64,000 nt of DNA from Coprothermobacter sp. GTDB taxonomy: Bacteria > Caldisericota > Caldisericia > Cryosericales > Cryosericaceae. The notes under the pieces are model-generated. The model worked only from the letters and a program-made list of their open reading frames with translations, made no database searches and was not told the DNA's origin. Positions 1-10,236 of the stretch are shown here, piece after piece. The translations under genes were made by a program, and so were the position numbers. The stretch's first letter is position 1. Every line of letters begins with the position of its first letter. Location: NCBI GenBank assembly GCA_013824685.1, contig PNOG01000009.1, positions 1-64,000 of the forward strand. The letters are read 5' to 3'.

Positions 1-11
1 CCCAATGGGAC

Positions 12-39
12 TTGACAGCGGCGCGTGCCTGACGACAAT
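12..39 (+). promoter_or_regulatory. Candidate promoter of the ABC/TetR operon
   Basis: TTGACA at 12-17 and GACAAT at 34-39 are separated by 16 bp. They precede the three-gene ABC transporter/TetR operon by about 70 bp. The -10 box is a 4/6 match, so the call rests mainly on the perfect -35 and on the operator just downstream. Confidence 0.5.
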
Positions 40-41
40 AC

Positions 42-55
42 TGACCGACTGGTCA
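42..55. promoter_or_regulatory. TetR-type operator
   Basis: TGACC (42-46) and GGTCA (51-55) form a perfect inverted repeat around GACT, directly after the candidate -10. This is the size and position expected for a TetR-family operator. The last gene of the operon encodes a TetR regulator, so autoregulation is likely (inference). Confidence 0.5.
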
Positions 56-108
56 ATGACCACGTGATCGACAGACGGCACGACAGACAGAAAGCGAGGA
101 GATGTCAC

Positions 109-807
109 ATGGTGATCGAACTGAACAAGGCAGGGCGCATGTACCATATGGGGCAGGGTGAGTTCTGGGCACTGAAGGACGTCACACTGAGTATTCCAGA
201 GGGTCAGCTGGTGACCATCCTGGGCCCGTCCGGATCTGGCAAGTCGACGCTGCTGAACATCATGGGCGGTATCGACCGTGCCGATGCCGGCACCGTCCGC
301 GTCGCCGGGGTCGACCTCTCTCACGCATCGGATCACGAGCTCACTCAGTTCCGACGCGACACGGTGGGATTTGTGTTCCAGTTCTTCAACCTCATTCCCA
401 ACCTGACGGTCCGCGAAAACGTCGAAGTGACAGCCGACATCGCGAAGAAGGCCCTGCCCATCAATGAGGTTCTCCATGCAGTTACGCTGTCGTCCATGGC
501 GGACCGTTTCCCTTCGGAGCTGTCAGGTGGCGAACAGCAGCGTGTGTCGCTTGCCAGAGCGGTCATCAAGAACCCTGCCCTGCTGCTTGCCGACGAGCCG
601 ACCGGTTCGCTCGACTTCGTCACGTCGCGGGACATCCTCCGGCTTCTGGTCCAGATCAACGAGACCTACCACACGACCATCGTGTTGGTCACACATAATG
701 CCGCCATCGCGGACATGACGGACCGCCTCATCCGGCTTCGCAGTGGCGAGATCGAGGAGGACCGCATGGTCGGTCGCCTCATCAAGGCAGAGGAAGTGAC
801 GTGGTGA
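109..807 (+). CDS. ABC transporter ATP-binding protein (MacB/LolD type)
   Basis: This 232-residue ATPase powers the FtsX-type permease encoded next, on the cytoplasmic face of the membrane. It has a Walker A (GPSGSGKS, about residue 40), a Q-loop region, the signature LSGGEQQRVSLARA (about 140), a Walker B LLLADEPTGSLD (about 160) and a switch histidine in LVTHN (about 193). The ATG at 109 is chosen because AGGAG lies just upstream at 97-101; the frame stays open upstream to position 25 without a good ribosome site. The 3' end overlaps the permease start. The set ATPase-permease-TetR is typical of drug, peptide or lipoprotein efflux; the substrate cannot be read from sequence. Confidence 0.93.
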   Translation: MVIELNKAGRMYHMGQGEFWALKDVTLSIPEGQLVTILGPSGSGKSTLLNIMGGIDRADAGTVRVAGVDLSHASDHELTQFRRDTVGFVFQFFNLIPNLTVRENVEVTADIAKKALPINEVLHAVTLSSMADRFPSELSGGEQQRVSLARAVIKNPALLLADEPTGSLDFVTSRDILRLLVQINETYHTTIVLVTHNAAIADMTDRLIRLRSGEIEEDRMVGRLIKAEEVTW

Positions 808-3035
808 AGGTTCTTGCCAGGCGTCTTCCTCGCACGATCCGGTCCAACCAGTGGCTCGTCTATGGCAGCGTCACCCTCGTCATGCTCGCTAGCATGCTGT
901 ATGCCTCCCTCAACGCCCTGCTCGTGGACATAGGTGAGAGCAGGACGCGGTTTGAAAACCAGTCCCGGGTCGAGTCCGCTACTTTCCTGCCTCAAGGATC
1001 GTTCGCAGATCTGTCTGCTTTCGAACGCGACCATGGGTTTGTCATTGAGCACCGCCGCGAAGCCGACACAGTGCTCGGCGGCGGTCTGACGCTCCGAGTA
1101 TTCGAAGAGACGACGCGCGTGAACATCCCGGTCGTCACTGAGGGTCGCGATCTCCAGGCAGACAACGAGATGCTGCTTGGGCAGACGGTCGCCCTGGCCC
1201 TCAAGGTCCCCCTGGGAACCACGCTCACACTGTTTGGACGTTCGTTTACGGTCGTAGGATTTGCAGCGGTCCCAGACTACATGTATCCTATCCGCACCAC
1301 CGACGACGCCGGTATCATGCTTGACCCCAAGGCGTTTGGCATTGCCGTCGTCACTCCTGCTGCGATGGATGGTGCGGCGCCTGACGCGCTGGTAACCTGG
1401 CACGTCAGGACAGTCGACGGGACGACTGTCTCCGCCCGAAAGGCATTGGCCGAGACAGTCGGGCTGACGTATTGGCAGGACATCGCAGCCAACCCTCGCT
1501 ACACCCTGGCCACAGCGAAACTCGAGGGAGCGGCCTCAGTCTCCACCACCATGCCCTTGGTCATCCTCCTTCTGACGTCGCTGCTGCTCGCCGCCGCACA
1601 AGGCCGAATGGTGCGCATGCAGCGTCCCCAGCTGGGGACTCTCAAGGCCCTGGGCTACTCGACGCAAGAACTCGTGCTGCACGAATTGGGCCTCCCGGCA
1701 CTCATCGCGCTCTCGGGGTCGACACTGGGGGTCCTGACTTCAATTGTCACGATGCGTCCCATGCTCAACTACATGGCCAACTACTTCAGTATTCCATCCT
1801 ATGTGACGACAGTCCCATGGAGCGCTGCGCTCGTCGCTGTCGCCGCTCCCGTGTTCTTCATGGTCCCAGCCGTTGCTCTGGTCGCTGCCCGTCTTCTGCG
1901 TCAGACGCCGATCAAGCTCATGCAGACGACGGCCATCAGTAGTCGAATCGGCCGGTTCGAGAGATCCCTCCACCTTACTCGGGGGTCCTTCCAGAACCGG
2001 TTTGCGTTGAGGGCAGCCGTGCGAGGTCTGACTCGACTGACGCTGCTGATGCTCGGCGCCATGCTTGCAGGCTACTTCCTCCTGTTCGGAGGGGCTATGC
2101 GCGATTCGATGGACACCCTGGTGCGTGGTGCCTTTCAGGATCTCCGATACAACTACACCTATATGCTGACGGCACCACAGCTCGAGAACCCATGGGGCGG
2201 AGAGGCACTGACGATTGCGCCGTTCACGACGACGGACGAACAGCTGACCTTCCAGGTCATGGGGCTTCCGCGGGCGTCCACACTCTTCGTCCCTCGCGAC
2301 AGCGCAGGCCAGGCGATCCCTGTCGACCGGGTTATCATCACACGCGCTCTTGCGCACAAACTCAACCTGCGGCTCGGCGACACGTGGACGATGCAGCAGT
2401 CAGCCACCGGGCAAGAGCTCACACTGACAGTGGGCGCGATGGCCGAACTGTACACGACCGCAGCCGTCATCATGCCCCAGCAGCAGTTGAACACCATCCT
2501 CGGTACGCCACCCGATAGTTTCAACGCCCTGCTCAGTACGACCAGCCTGCAGATACCTGCCCAGAAGGTATTGATGATGCTGTCCATGGCACAGAGCCGT
2601 GCTGCCTTCGACTCTGTCATCGAACCACTCTGGATGGTCCTGGGAGTCGTGGCAATCGCGGCAGTGTTCATCGCGCTCATGGCTCTGTCGATCGTCACGA
2701 CGCTGACCGTCGAGGAAGAGCGCGTTACCATCTCGCTGCTCAAGGTCATGGGTTACCGGGCAGAGGAACTGAACCGGATGGTTCTTGGATCGGGTATCGT
2801 CGCCGTGGCAGCAGGGTTCGCACTCAGCATACCGCTGCTCCTGACTTCTCTTGGGAGGCTCCTGACCTCGACGACCAGCGGTATCAGCTTCAGCCTGCCC
2901 ATACGGCTCTCACCACTGTCGATCCTGTTCTGCGCCGTCATCATGCTGGCGACGTACCTGGTCTCGCTGAGAGCCGCGCGCCGCAAGGTGCTGGGTGTGC
3001 AGATGGCGGTTAGCCTCAAGGCTGCGCGAGAGTAA
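801..3035 (+). CDS. ABC transporter permease with two FtsX-like domains
   Basis: This 744-residue membrane protein is the partner of the preceding ATPase. An N-terminal anchor helix (about 17-37) is followed by a large extracytoplasmic domain, three helices (about 250-365), another helix (about 411-430), a second extracytoplasmic domain and three C-terminal helices (about 615-725). This duplicated FtsX layout resembles the macrolide/lipid exporter permeases with long periplasmic MacB-PCD-like domains. Translation starts at GTG 801 or GTG 804, both overlapping the ATPase stop (805-807), so the genes are coupled. The stop codon overlaps the ATG of the TetR gene. Substrate unknown. Confidence 0.9.
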   Translation: MVKVLARRLPRTIRSNQWLVYGSVTLVMLASMLYASLNALLVDIGESRTRFENQSRVESATFLPQGSFADLSAFERDHGFVIEHRREADTVLGGGLTLRVFEETTRVNIPVVTEGRDLQADNEMLLGQTVALALKVPLGTTLTLFGRSFTVVGFAAVPDYMYPIRTTDDAGIMLDPKAFGIAVVTPAAMDGAAPDALVTWHVRTVDGTTVSARKALAETVGLTYWQDIAANPRYTLATAKLEGAASVSTTMPLVILLLTSLLLAAAQGRMVRMQRPQLGTLKALGYSTQELVLHELGLPALIALSGSTLGVLTSIVTMRPMLNYMANYFSIPSYVTTVPWSAALVAVAAPVFFMVPAVALVAARLLRQTPIKLMQTTAISSRIGRFERSLHLTRGSFQNRFALRAAVRGLTRLTLLMLGAMLAGYFLLFGGAMRDSMDTLVRGAFQDLRYNYTYMLTAPQLENPWGGEALTIAPFTTTDEQLTFQVMGLPRASTLFVPRDSAGQAIPVDRVIITRALAHKLNLRLGDTWTMQQSATGQELTLTVGAMAELYTTAAVIMPQQQLNTILGTPPDSFNALLSTTSLQIPAQKVLMMLSMAQSRAAFDSVIEPLWMVLGVVAIAAVFIALMALSIVTTLTVEEERVTISLLKVMGYRAEELNRMVLGSGIVAVAAGFALSIPLLLTSLGRLLTSTTSGISFSLPIRLSPLSILFCAVIMLATYLVSLRAARRKVLGVQMAVSLKAARE

Positions 3036-3697
3036 TGCAGGCATCGCCGCACGGCTTCACGCCCGACTGCAGGCGAACCGCCCTGGTCACCGCGGCGATC
3101 GGCGAATTTGCCGCCACCGGCTACCTGGCTGCCTCGACGAACCGCATCGTCGAAGCAGCCGGTGTCAGCAAGGGACTGCTGTTTCACTACTTCGGCGACA
3201 AGAAGGGTCTGTACGTGGAGGCTGTTCAGACGTGCATCACCGAACTCATGCGCCGCTTCGACGAGCGCCTGGGACCGACCAGTCCCGACCTCTTCGAGCG
3301 CCTCCGGCAATACGCGCTGGCTAAATGGTCCCTGATCGAGGAGGAGCCGTCAACATTCGCATTCCTTCAGGAGGCCATGACCGACCCCCCTGCCGAGCTC
3401 CGGGCAGACCTGCTCGCCTCCACGGCCGAAATCACGGCCTCGACATACCAGCGGCTCTTCCAGGGAATCGACACCAGTACCTTCAGACCAGGCGTGACCG
3501 TCCAACAGGCGATGCACCTGCTCTCCTGGACGTTCGACGGACTGGGAAAGCAGTACACAATGCTCCTCCGACAACAGCCGCTTGACCTCGCAAGCGTGCG
3601 GAGCATCATGTTTGGGGAGGTCGACACCTACGTTGCCCTGCTACGCCATGGCATCGAGAACGATATGGGGTCCGATATGGGGTCAGCTGGTAAATAG
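3035..3697 (+). CDS. TetR/AcrR family transcriptional regulator
   Basis: This 220-residue regulator has an N-terminal helix-turn-helix (about residues 18-62) ending in the typical SKGLLFHYFGDKKGLY segment, then an all-helical ligand domain. Its ATG shares the A of the permease stop TAA, so it is the third gene of the efflux operon. It probably represses that operon through the inverted repeat at 42-55. The C-terminus ends in NDMGSDMGSAGK, produced by a 12-bp tandem repeat of cgatatggggtc (3660-3683), so the tail may be a recent addition. Confidence 0.88.
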   Translation: MQASPHGFTPDCRRTALVTAAIGEFAATGYLAASTNRIVEAAGVSKGLLFHYFGDKKGLYVEAVQTCITELMRRFDERLGPTSPDLFERLRQYALAKWSLIEEEPSTFAFLQEAMTDPPAELRADLLASTAEITASTYQRLFQGIDTSTFRPGVTVQQAMHLLSWTFDGLGKQYTMLLRQQPLDLASVRSIMFGEVDTYVALLRHGIENDMGSDMGSAGK

Positions 3698-4078
3698 GCC
3701 AGCGTGGTAAGTTCGCCGGACACGATTGTCCAAGTATCGACACGGCAACAACAAGGACAAGGCTGGATTCCCGCATGCGCGGAGAAGCACCCCTCGCCTT
3801 GGACAAAAGGGCTCGGGGGAATGACGGATGAAATTGCGGCGGATACAATGCTGCCTTCACGATTGGCGATGACGCCGCCTGTCGAGCGGGCATTCATCCC
3901 GATCGCTGTTATACGCCGCCGCCATCTTGACGCCGCCGGGCTTTGGCCTTAGCATTGTCATGTTCCTGACAGGTCGCCTGCCAGTCACTGCACAACCGCA
4001 GCTGGACGCAGGGCTTGCCAGAGTCAATCCTTATCAAGGTCGGGAACCCACCACACCATTTGCATGGAGGTTTCTGTC
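3698..4078. other. Intergenic gap with a dispersed repeat
   Basis: These 381 bp hold a variant of the palindromic repeat family (3763-3826) and otherwise no gene that I can support. An 82-codon open frame at 3704-3952 runs through the repeat and shows no recognisable protein. I see no convincing promoter for the P-type ATPase. Confidence 0.6.
3763..3826. repeat. Palindromic repeat family A, expanded copy
   Basis: The left end CTGGATTCCCGCATGCGCGG and right end GGGGGAATGACGG match the compact copy at 14791-14820. About 35 bp that contain a second imperfect hairpin are inserted between the two ends. Confidence 0.6.
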
Positions 4079-6643
<2,565 letters not shown>

Positions 6644-6669
6644 CGGCATCCAAGACGACCGACGCACTG

Positions 6670-6697
6670 ACGGGCAGGAGTTGACACTCCTGCCCGT
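6670..6697 (+). terminator. Terminator-like hairpin after the P-type ATPase
   Basis: An 11-bp perfect stem (6670-6680 with 6687-6697) closes a 6-nt loop that reads TTGACA. There is no strong U-tract. The loop doubles as the -35 box of the next promoter. Confidence 0.7.
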
Positions 6698-6707
6698 TAC
6701 CTATTAT
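6681..6707 (+). promoter_or_regulatory. Candidate promoter of the VTC-DUF4956-CotH cluster
   Basis: TTGACA (6681-6686) and TATTAT (6702-6707) are spaced 15 bp. The -35 is the loop of the upstream terminator hairpin, so the two signals overlap. Confidence 0.5.
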
Positions 6708-6793
6708 GACCGACTCCTCGTACGAAACCTCCGGCCTCTGCGTACTACAGGTGATACATGAGACAGCCATGTCGGTATCCAGGAGCCCGAGCT

Positions 6794-7474
6794 ATGCAAC
6801 TGCGCCACGAACTCAAGCACTTCGTCAACATTGCCGACTACCAAGGCATCCGCAGCCGTCTTCGGTACATCCTCCAACATGACGAGCATGCAGGACCCGA
6901 CGGTCGGTACACGATCCGCAGCCTCTACTTCGACAACGCGGACGACAGGGCCCTACTCGAGAAGATCAATGGGCTGAACCGCCGCACCAAGTTCCGCATC
7001 CGCTTCTACAACAGCGACCCGTCGTTCATACGCCTCGAGAAGAAGACTCGCATCGACGGGCTGAGCTCCAAGGAGAGCGCTCCTATCACGAGGGACCAAT
7101 GCAGGGCTCTTCTGGCCGGTGACACCAGCTTCCTCCGGTCATCGGTCCAGCCCCTGTTTGTCGAGCTGTACGCCAGGATCGCCGGGGACCTGCTCCGCCC
7201 GAAGACCATCGTCGACTACGTTCGTGAGGCGTATATCTATGGACCCGGCAACGTGCGGGTAACGTTTGATACATCGATGCGCACCGGGCTTGCCTCGACG
7301 GACGTGTTCAGCTCCGACGTGCCGACCGTGGAAGCACTCAACGGGAGCTACGTCATCATGGAGGTCAAATACGACGCATTCCTCCCCGACATCGTAGCCG
7401 ACGCAGTGCAGACTGACGCGCGCGGAGCATGCGCAATCTCAAAGTACGCACTGTGCAGGCTGTACGGCCTGTAG
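6794..7474 (+). CDS. VTC domain-containing (polyphosphate polymerase-like) protein
   Basis: This 226-residue protein begins with the RHELKHFVN signature of the VTC domain, a tunnel-shaped triphosphate-metalloenzyme fold that in yeast Vtc4 makes polyphosphate. Basic strands such as TKFRIRFYN and RLEKKTRID, and the late acidic strand VIMEVKYD, line the tunnel in the family. The start at 6794 follows AGGAG at 6781-6785. It leads a cluster with a DUF4956 membrane protein and a CotH-family protein; this trio recurs in many bacteria and suggests a surface or phosphate-polymer function (established association, function inferred). It lacks the SPX domain of the yeast protein. Confidence 0.88.
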   Translation: MQLRHELKHFVNIADYQGIRSRLRYILQHDEHAGPDGRYTIRSLYFDNADDRALLEKINGLNRRTKFRIRFYNSDPSFIRLEKKTRIDGLSSKESAPITRDQCRALLAGDTSFLRSSVQPLFVELYARIAGDLLRPKTIVDYVREAYIYGPGNVRVTFDTSMRTGLASTDVFSSDVPTVEALNGSYVIMEVKYDAFLPDIVADAVQTDARGACAISKYALCRLYGL

Positions 7475-7508
7475 CGAACCACATCCGACACCCAGGGAGA
7501 GTAGCATC

Positions 7509-8198
7509 ATGAGCACAACGACATTCACATTCGCAGACATCTTCAAGTCAGGATTCCTCGACAAGCTGGCCTCCGTTTCCGTGCTGGACATGGCCATTGC
7601 CATGGCCCTCGCATTTGCGCTGGGGCTGTTCATCCTGCTGGTCTACCGCAAGACATTCAAGGGCGTCATGTACTCCGAGACCTTTGGCATATCTCTGATG
7701 GCGCTCACGCTCATCACGACGCTCATCATCCTGGCGGTCACGTCAAACATCATCCTGTCGCTGGGCATGGTCGGTGCACTGTCCATCGTGCGGTTCCGCA
7801 GTGCCATCAAGGAGCCGCTCGACATCGCCTTCCTGTTCTGGGCGATCAGCGCCGGCATTGTGACCGGCGCAGGGTTGTTGCCTCTGGCCGTCATCGGGTC
7901 ATTGTTCATCGGCATTGTCCTTGTCATCTTCGCCAATCGCAAGACGGGCGATACGCCATACATCGTCGTTCTCTCCTGTGCCGATGAAACCAGCGAGCAG
8001 GAAGGTATCGAGCTCATCCGCCAGCATGTCAAGAAGTATGCCATCAAGTCAAAGACCGTCTCACCGCATGCTGGGATCGAGCTCACCGTCGAAGTCCGCC
8101 TCAAGGATGCTGCAACGTCGTTCGTCAACGGACTCTCACAGGTGGCAGGCGTGGGCAACGTCGCCCTGGTCAGCTACAACGGCGAGTACGTAGGGTGA
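7509..8198 (+). CDS. DUF4956 family membrane protein
   Basis: This 229-residue protein has four predicted membrane helices in its first 150 residues (about 20-45, 57-80, 85-103, 114-140) and a soluble alpha/beta C-terminal domain. The segment SIVRFRSAIKEPLDIAFLFWA is the characteristic conserved loop. It lies between the VTC-domain gene (34 bp upstream) and the CotH gene (29 bp downstream) and is probably co-transcribed. No enzymatic function is known; it may be the membrane platform for the VTC and CotH proteins. Confidence 0.85.
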   Translation: MSTTTFTFADIFKSGFLDKLASVSVLDMAIAMALAFALGLFILLVYRKTFKGVMYSETFGISLMALTLITTLIILAVTSNIILSLGMVGALSIVRFRSAIKEPLDIAFLFWAISAGIVTGAGLLPLAVIGSLFIGIVLVIFANRKTGDTPYIVVLSCADETSEQEGIELIRQHVKKYAIKSKTVSPHAGIELTVEVRLKDAATSFVNGLSQVAGVGNVALVSYNGEYVG

Positions 8199-8227
8199 TG
8201 CGCCAGACAGCGCCTGAGGCATAGCCC

Positions 8228-10087
8228 ATGCACCGCGTCCAACGTAAAGCTTCAGCCGTCATCCTTGTTGCCCTCCTCGTGACAGCCCTTCTTGTGCCGC
8301 TCAGTTCGCTGGATGCGGCGGCGATCTGGATGGACTCGACACCTGCGACAGCATACATGACCAACGTCTTCAACGACACGAGGGTTGCGACCGTCAGCAT
8401 CGACATGAGCGCCAGTGACTGGCAGTGGCTGCTCGACAACGCGACCCAGGAGGAGTTCCGCAGCTGTGACATCACCATCGGCGGCACGACGTACTACAGC
8501 GTCGGCATCCGCCCCAAGGGCAACTCGAGCCTTGCCCGGGTCGCCAGCAGCACGTCTGACCGGTTTAGCTTCAAGATCAAGTTCGACGAGTACATTCCGG
8601 GCCAGACATGCTACGGTCTGCGGGCTCTGGTGCTCAACAACGTCATGGATGACGCCACGTACATGAAGGAGTACCTCTCGTACAAGCTGTTCAGAGATAT
8701 GGGCATCGCGACGCCCGCCTTCTCCTACGCCTCCATCACGGTCAATGGCAAACCCTGGGGGCTGTACCTCATGGTCGAGGTCATCGACTCGAGCTTCGCC
8801 CAGCGCAACTACGGGACGACTTCTGGCAACTTGTACAAGCCCGAGAGTGTCGACGTCGGCGCACGAGGCAAGTTTGTGGCCAACCAGGCGGATGATCAGC
8901 CTGCAGTCCAGGACGGAGCACGCGCCCAGGGTGGCGGCATGCGTGGTTCCGGAGGGACTAGTCTGGTCTATACGAGCGATGCGGCCTCCGACTACAGCGT
9001 CCTGCGCGACAGCGCTGTGCTGTCCACGACCGACGACCAGGACTTCCAGAATCTCATCACCATGATGAAGGCGCTGAAGAACGGCACCGGCATCGAGGAG
9101 ACACTCGACGTGGATGAGGTCCTGCGGTATTTCGCCGTGAACACTTTCCTCGTCAACCTCGACAGCTATGCCAGCAGCCTCAAGCACAACTACTACCTGT
9201 ATGAGCAGGACGGTGTCTTCCAGATCCTGCCCTGGGACCTCAACCTGTCCTTCGCAGGTTTCCAGGCAGGGAGTGCAGCCGGCGCCATCAACTTTCCCAT
9301 CGACACGCCCGTGTCCGACACTATGGACAACAGCCCGCTTATTGCCAGCCTGCTGGCCGTGGACGAGTACAAGGAGCTCTATCACTCGTATCTCCAGCAG
9401 CTCGTGGTTCAGCAGATCAGGAGCGGTGCCTTCGAGACCGAGGTGGCCAGGGTCAATGCCCTCATTGCTGGTGCCGTCAAGTCCGACGCCACTGCGTTCG
9501 TCACCTACGAGCAGTACCAGGCATCGCTGCCGATGCTGGTCCAGTTTGCACAGGACAGGTCATCCAGCATCATGGCACAGCTGGCGGGTCAGCAACCGAA
9601 CACGACCACCGGCACCGTCGCCACCACCGTCAACCTGGCTACCCTCGGCAGTCAGGCCGGCGGGGGCAACATGGGAGCCCCCGGACAGGCAGGCGCAGCA
9701 CCCAACGCCGCCGGTCAACCTGACGGTGCGGCACCTGTCGGCGGTGTCTTCGGTGGCGCGCAGGCAGACCGCACTGTCATGCAGCAAGTCCTGGCCATCA
9801 TCCGCGCTGCAGATCCCAGTGGGCTGACGGACGAGCAGACCGCTCAACTCACCGCGCTGGGCCTGGACTCCGCCGCCATCGAGCGACTTCAGCAGATGCC
9901 AACCGCCGGACAGCGTCCCAACATGCCAGCAGACGCTGCACAGGCGGTTCCGGGGAACGTGGCTCAGAGCACGTCCGGCTCCGTTCTGCCACTCGTCGCG
10001 GTCACAGGCGCCGGCCTGCTCCTTCTTGCCGCAGGCATCGCGTTCGTCGCAAGGTTCAGGAACAGACGCTACCTCCTGCCGGCATAG
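8228..10087 (+). CDS. CotH kinase family protein, secreted and membrane-anchored
   Basis: This 619-residue protein has a signal peptide (about 1-30), a CotH kinase-like domain (about 50-450), a Gly/Ala/Gln-rich low-complexity stretch (about 455-590) and a C-terminal membrane helix followed by RFRNRR. Kinase-like landmarks are GKPWGLYLMVEVID with NLYKP, and the metal-binding PWDLN near residue 336. CotH of Bacillus phosphorylates spore-coat proteins; the target here is unknown. The domain faces the outside of the cell and the C-terminal helix probably tethers it. Its position after VTC and DUF4956 genes supports a common surface function. Confidence 0.87.
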   Translation: MHRVQRKASAVILVALLVTALLVPLSSLDAAAIWMDSTPATAYMTNVFNDTRVATVSIDMSASDWQWLLDNATQEEFRSCDITIGGTTYYSVGIRPKGNSSLARVASSTSDRFSFKIKFDEYIPGQTCYGLRALVLNNVMDDATYMKEYLSYKLFRDMGIATPAFSYASITVNGKPWGLYLMVEVIDSSFAQRNYGTTSGNLYKPESVDVGARGKFVANQADDQPAVQDGARAQGGGMRGSGGTSLVYTSDAASDYSVLRDSAVLSTTDDQDFQNLITMMKALKNGTGIEETLDVDEVLRYFAVNTFLVNLDSYASSLKHNYYLYEQDGVFQILPWDLNLSFAGFQAGSAAGAINFPIDTPVSDTMDNSPLIASLLAVDEYKELYHSYLQQLVVQQIRSGAFETEVARVNALIAGAVKSDATAFVTYEQYQASLPMLVQFAQDRSSSIMAQLAGQQPNTTTGTVATTVNLATLGSQAGGGNMGAPGQAGAAPNAAGQPDGAAPVGGVFGGAQADRTVMQQVLAIIRAADPSGLTDEQTAQLTALGLDSAAIERLQQMPTAGQRPNMPADAAQAVPGNVAQSTSGSVLPLVAVTGAGLLLLAAGIAFVARFRNRRYLLPA

Positions 10088-10236
10088 CCCGGCTGCAGCA
10101 GTTCACCGTGCGCAAGGCAGCGCCCAGTCCCAGGACCTGTGCAGGTTTCAGAGTTGCATCACGGGTCCGATTGACCACACTAGTAGAAGAGGCTGGGTTC
10201 CAGAGTCGGCGTCGCGTCCCGGCCACGGAGGCTACC

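Noticed and set aside
3704-3952. 82-codon ORF downstream of TetR
   Set aside because: It runs through a family A repeat and has no recognisable protein features or ribosome site.
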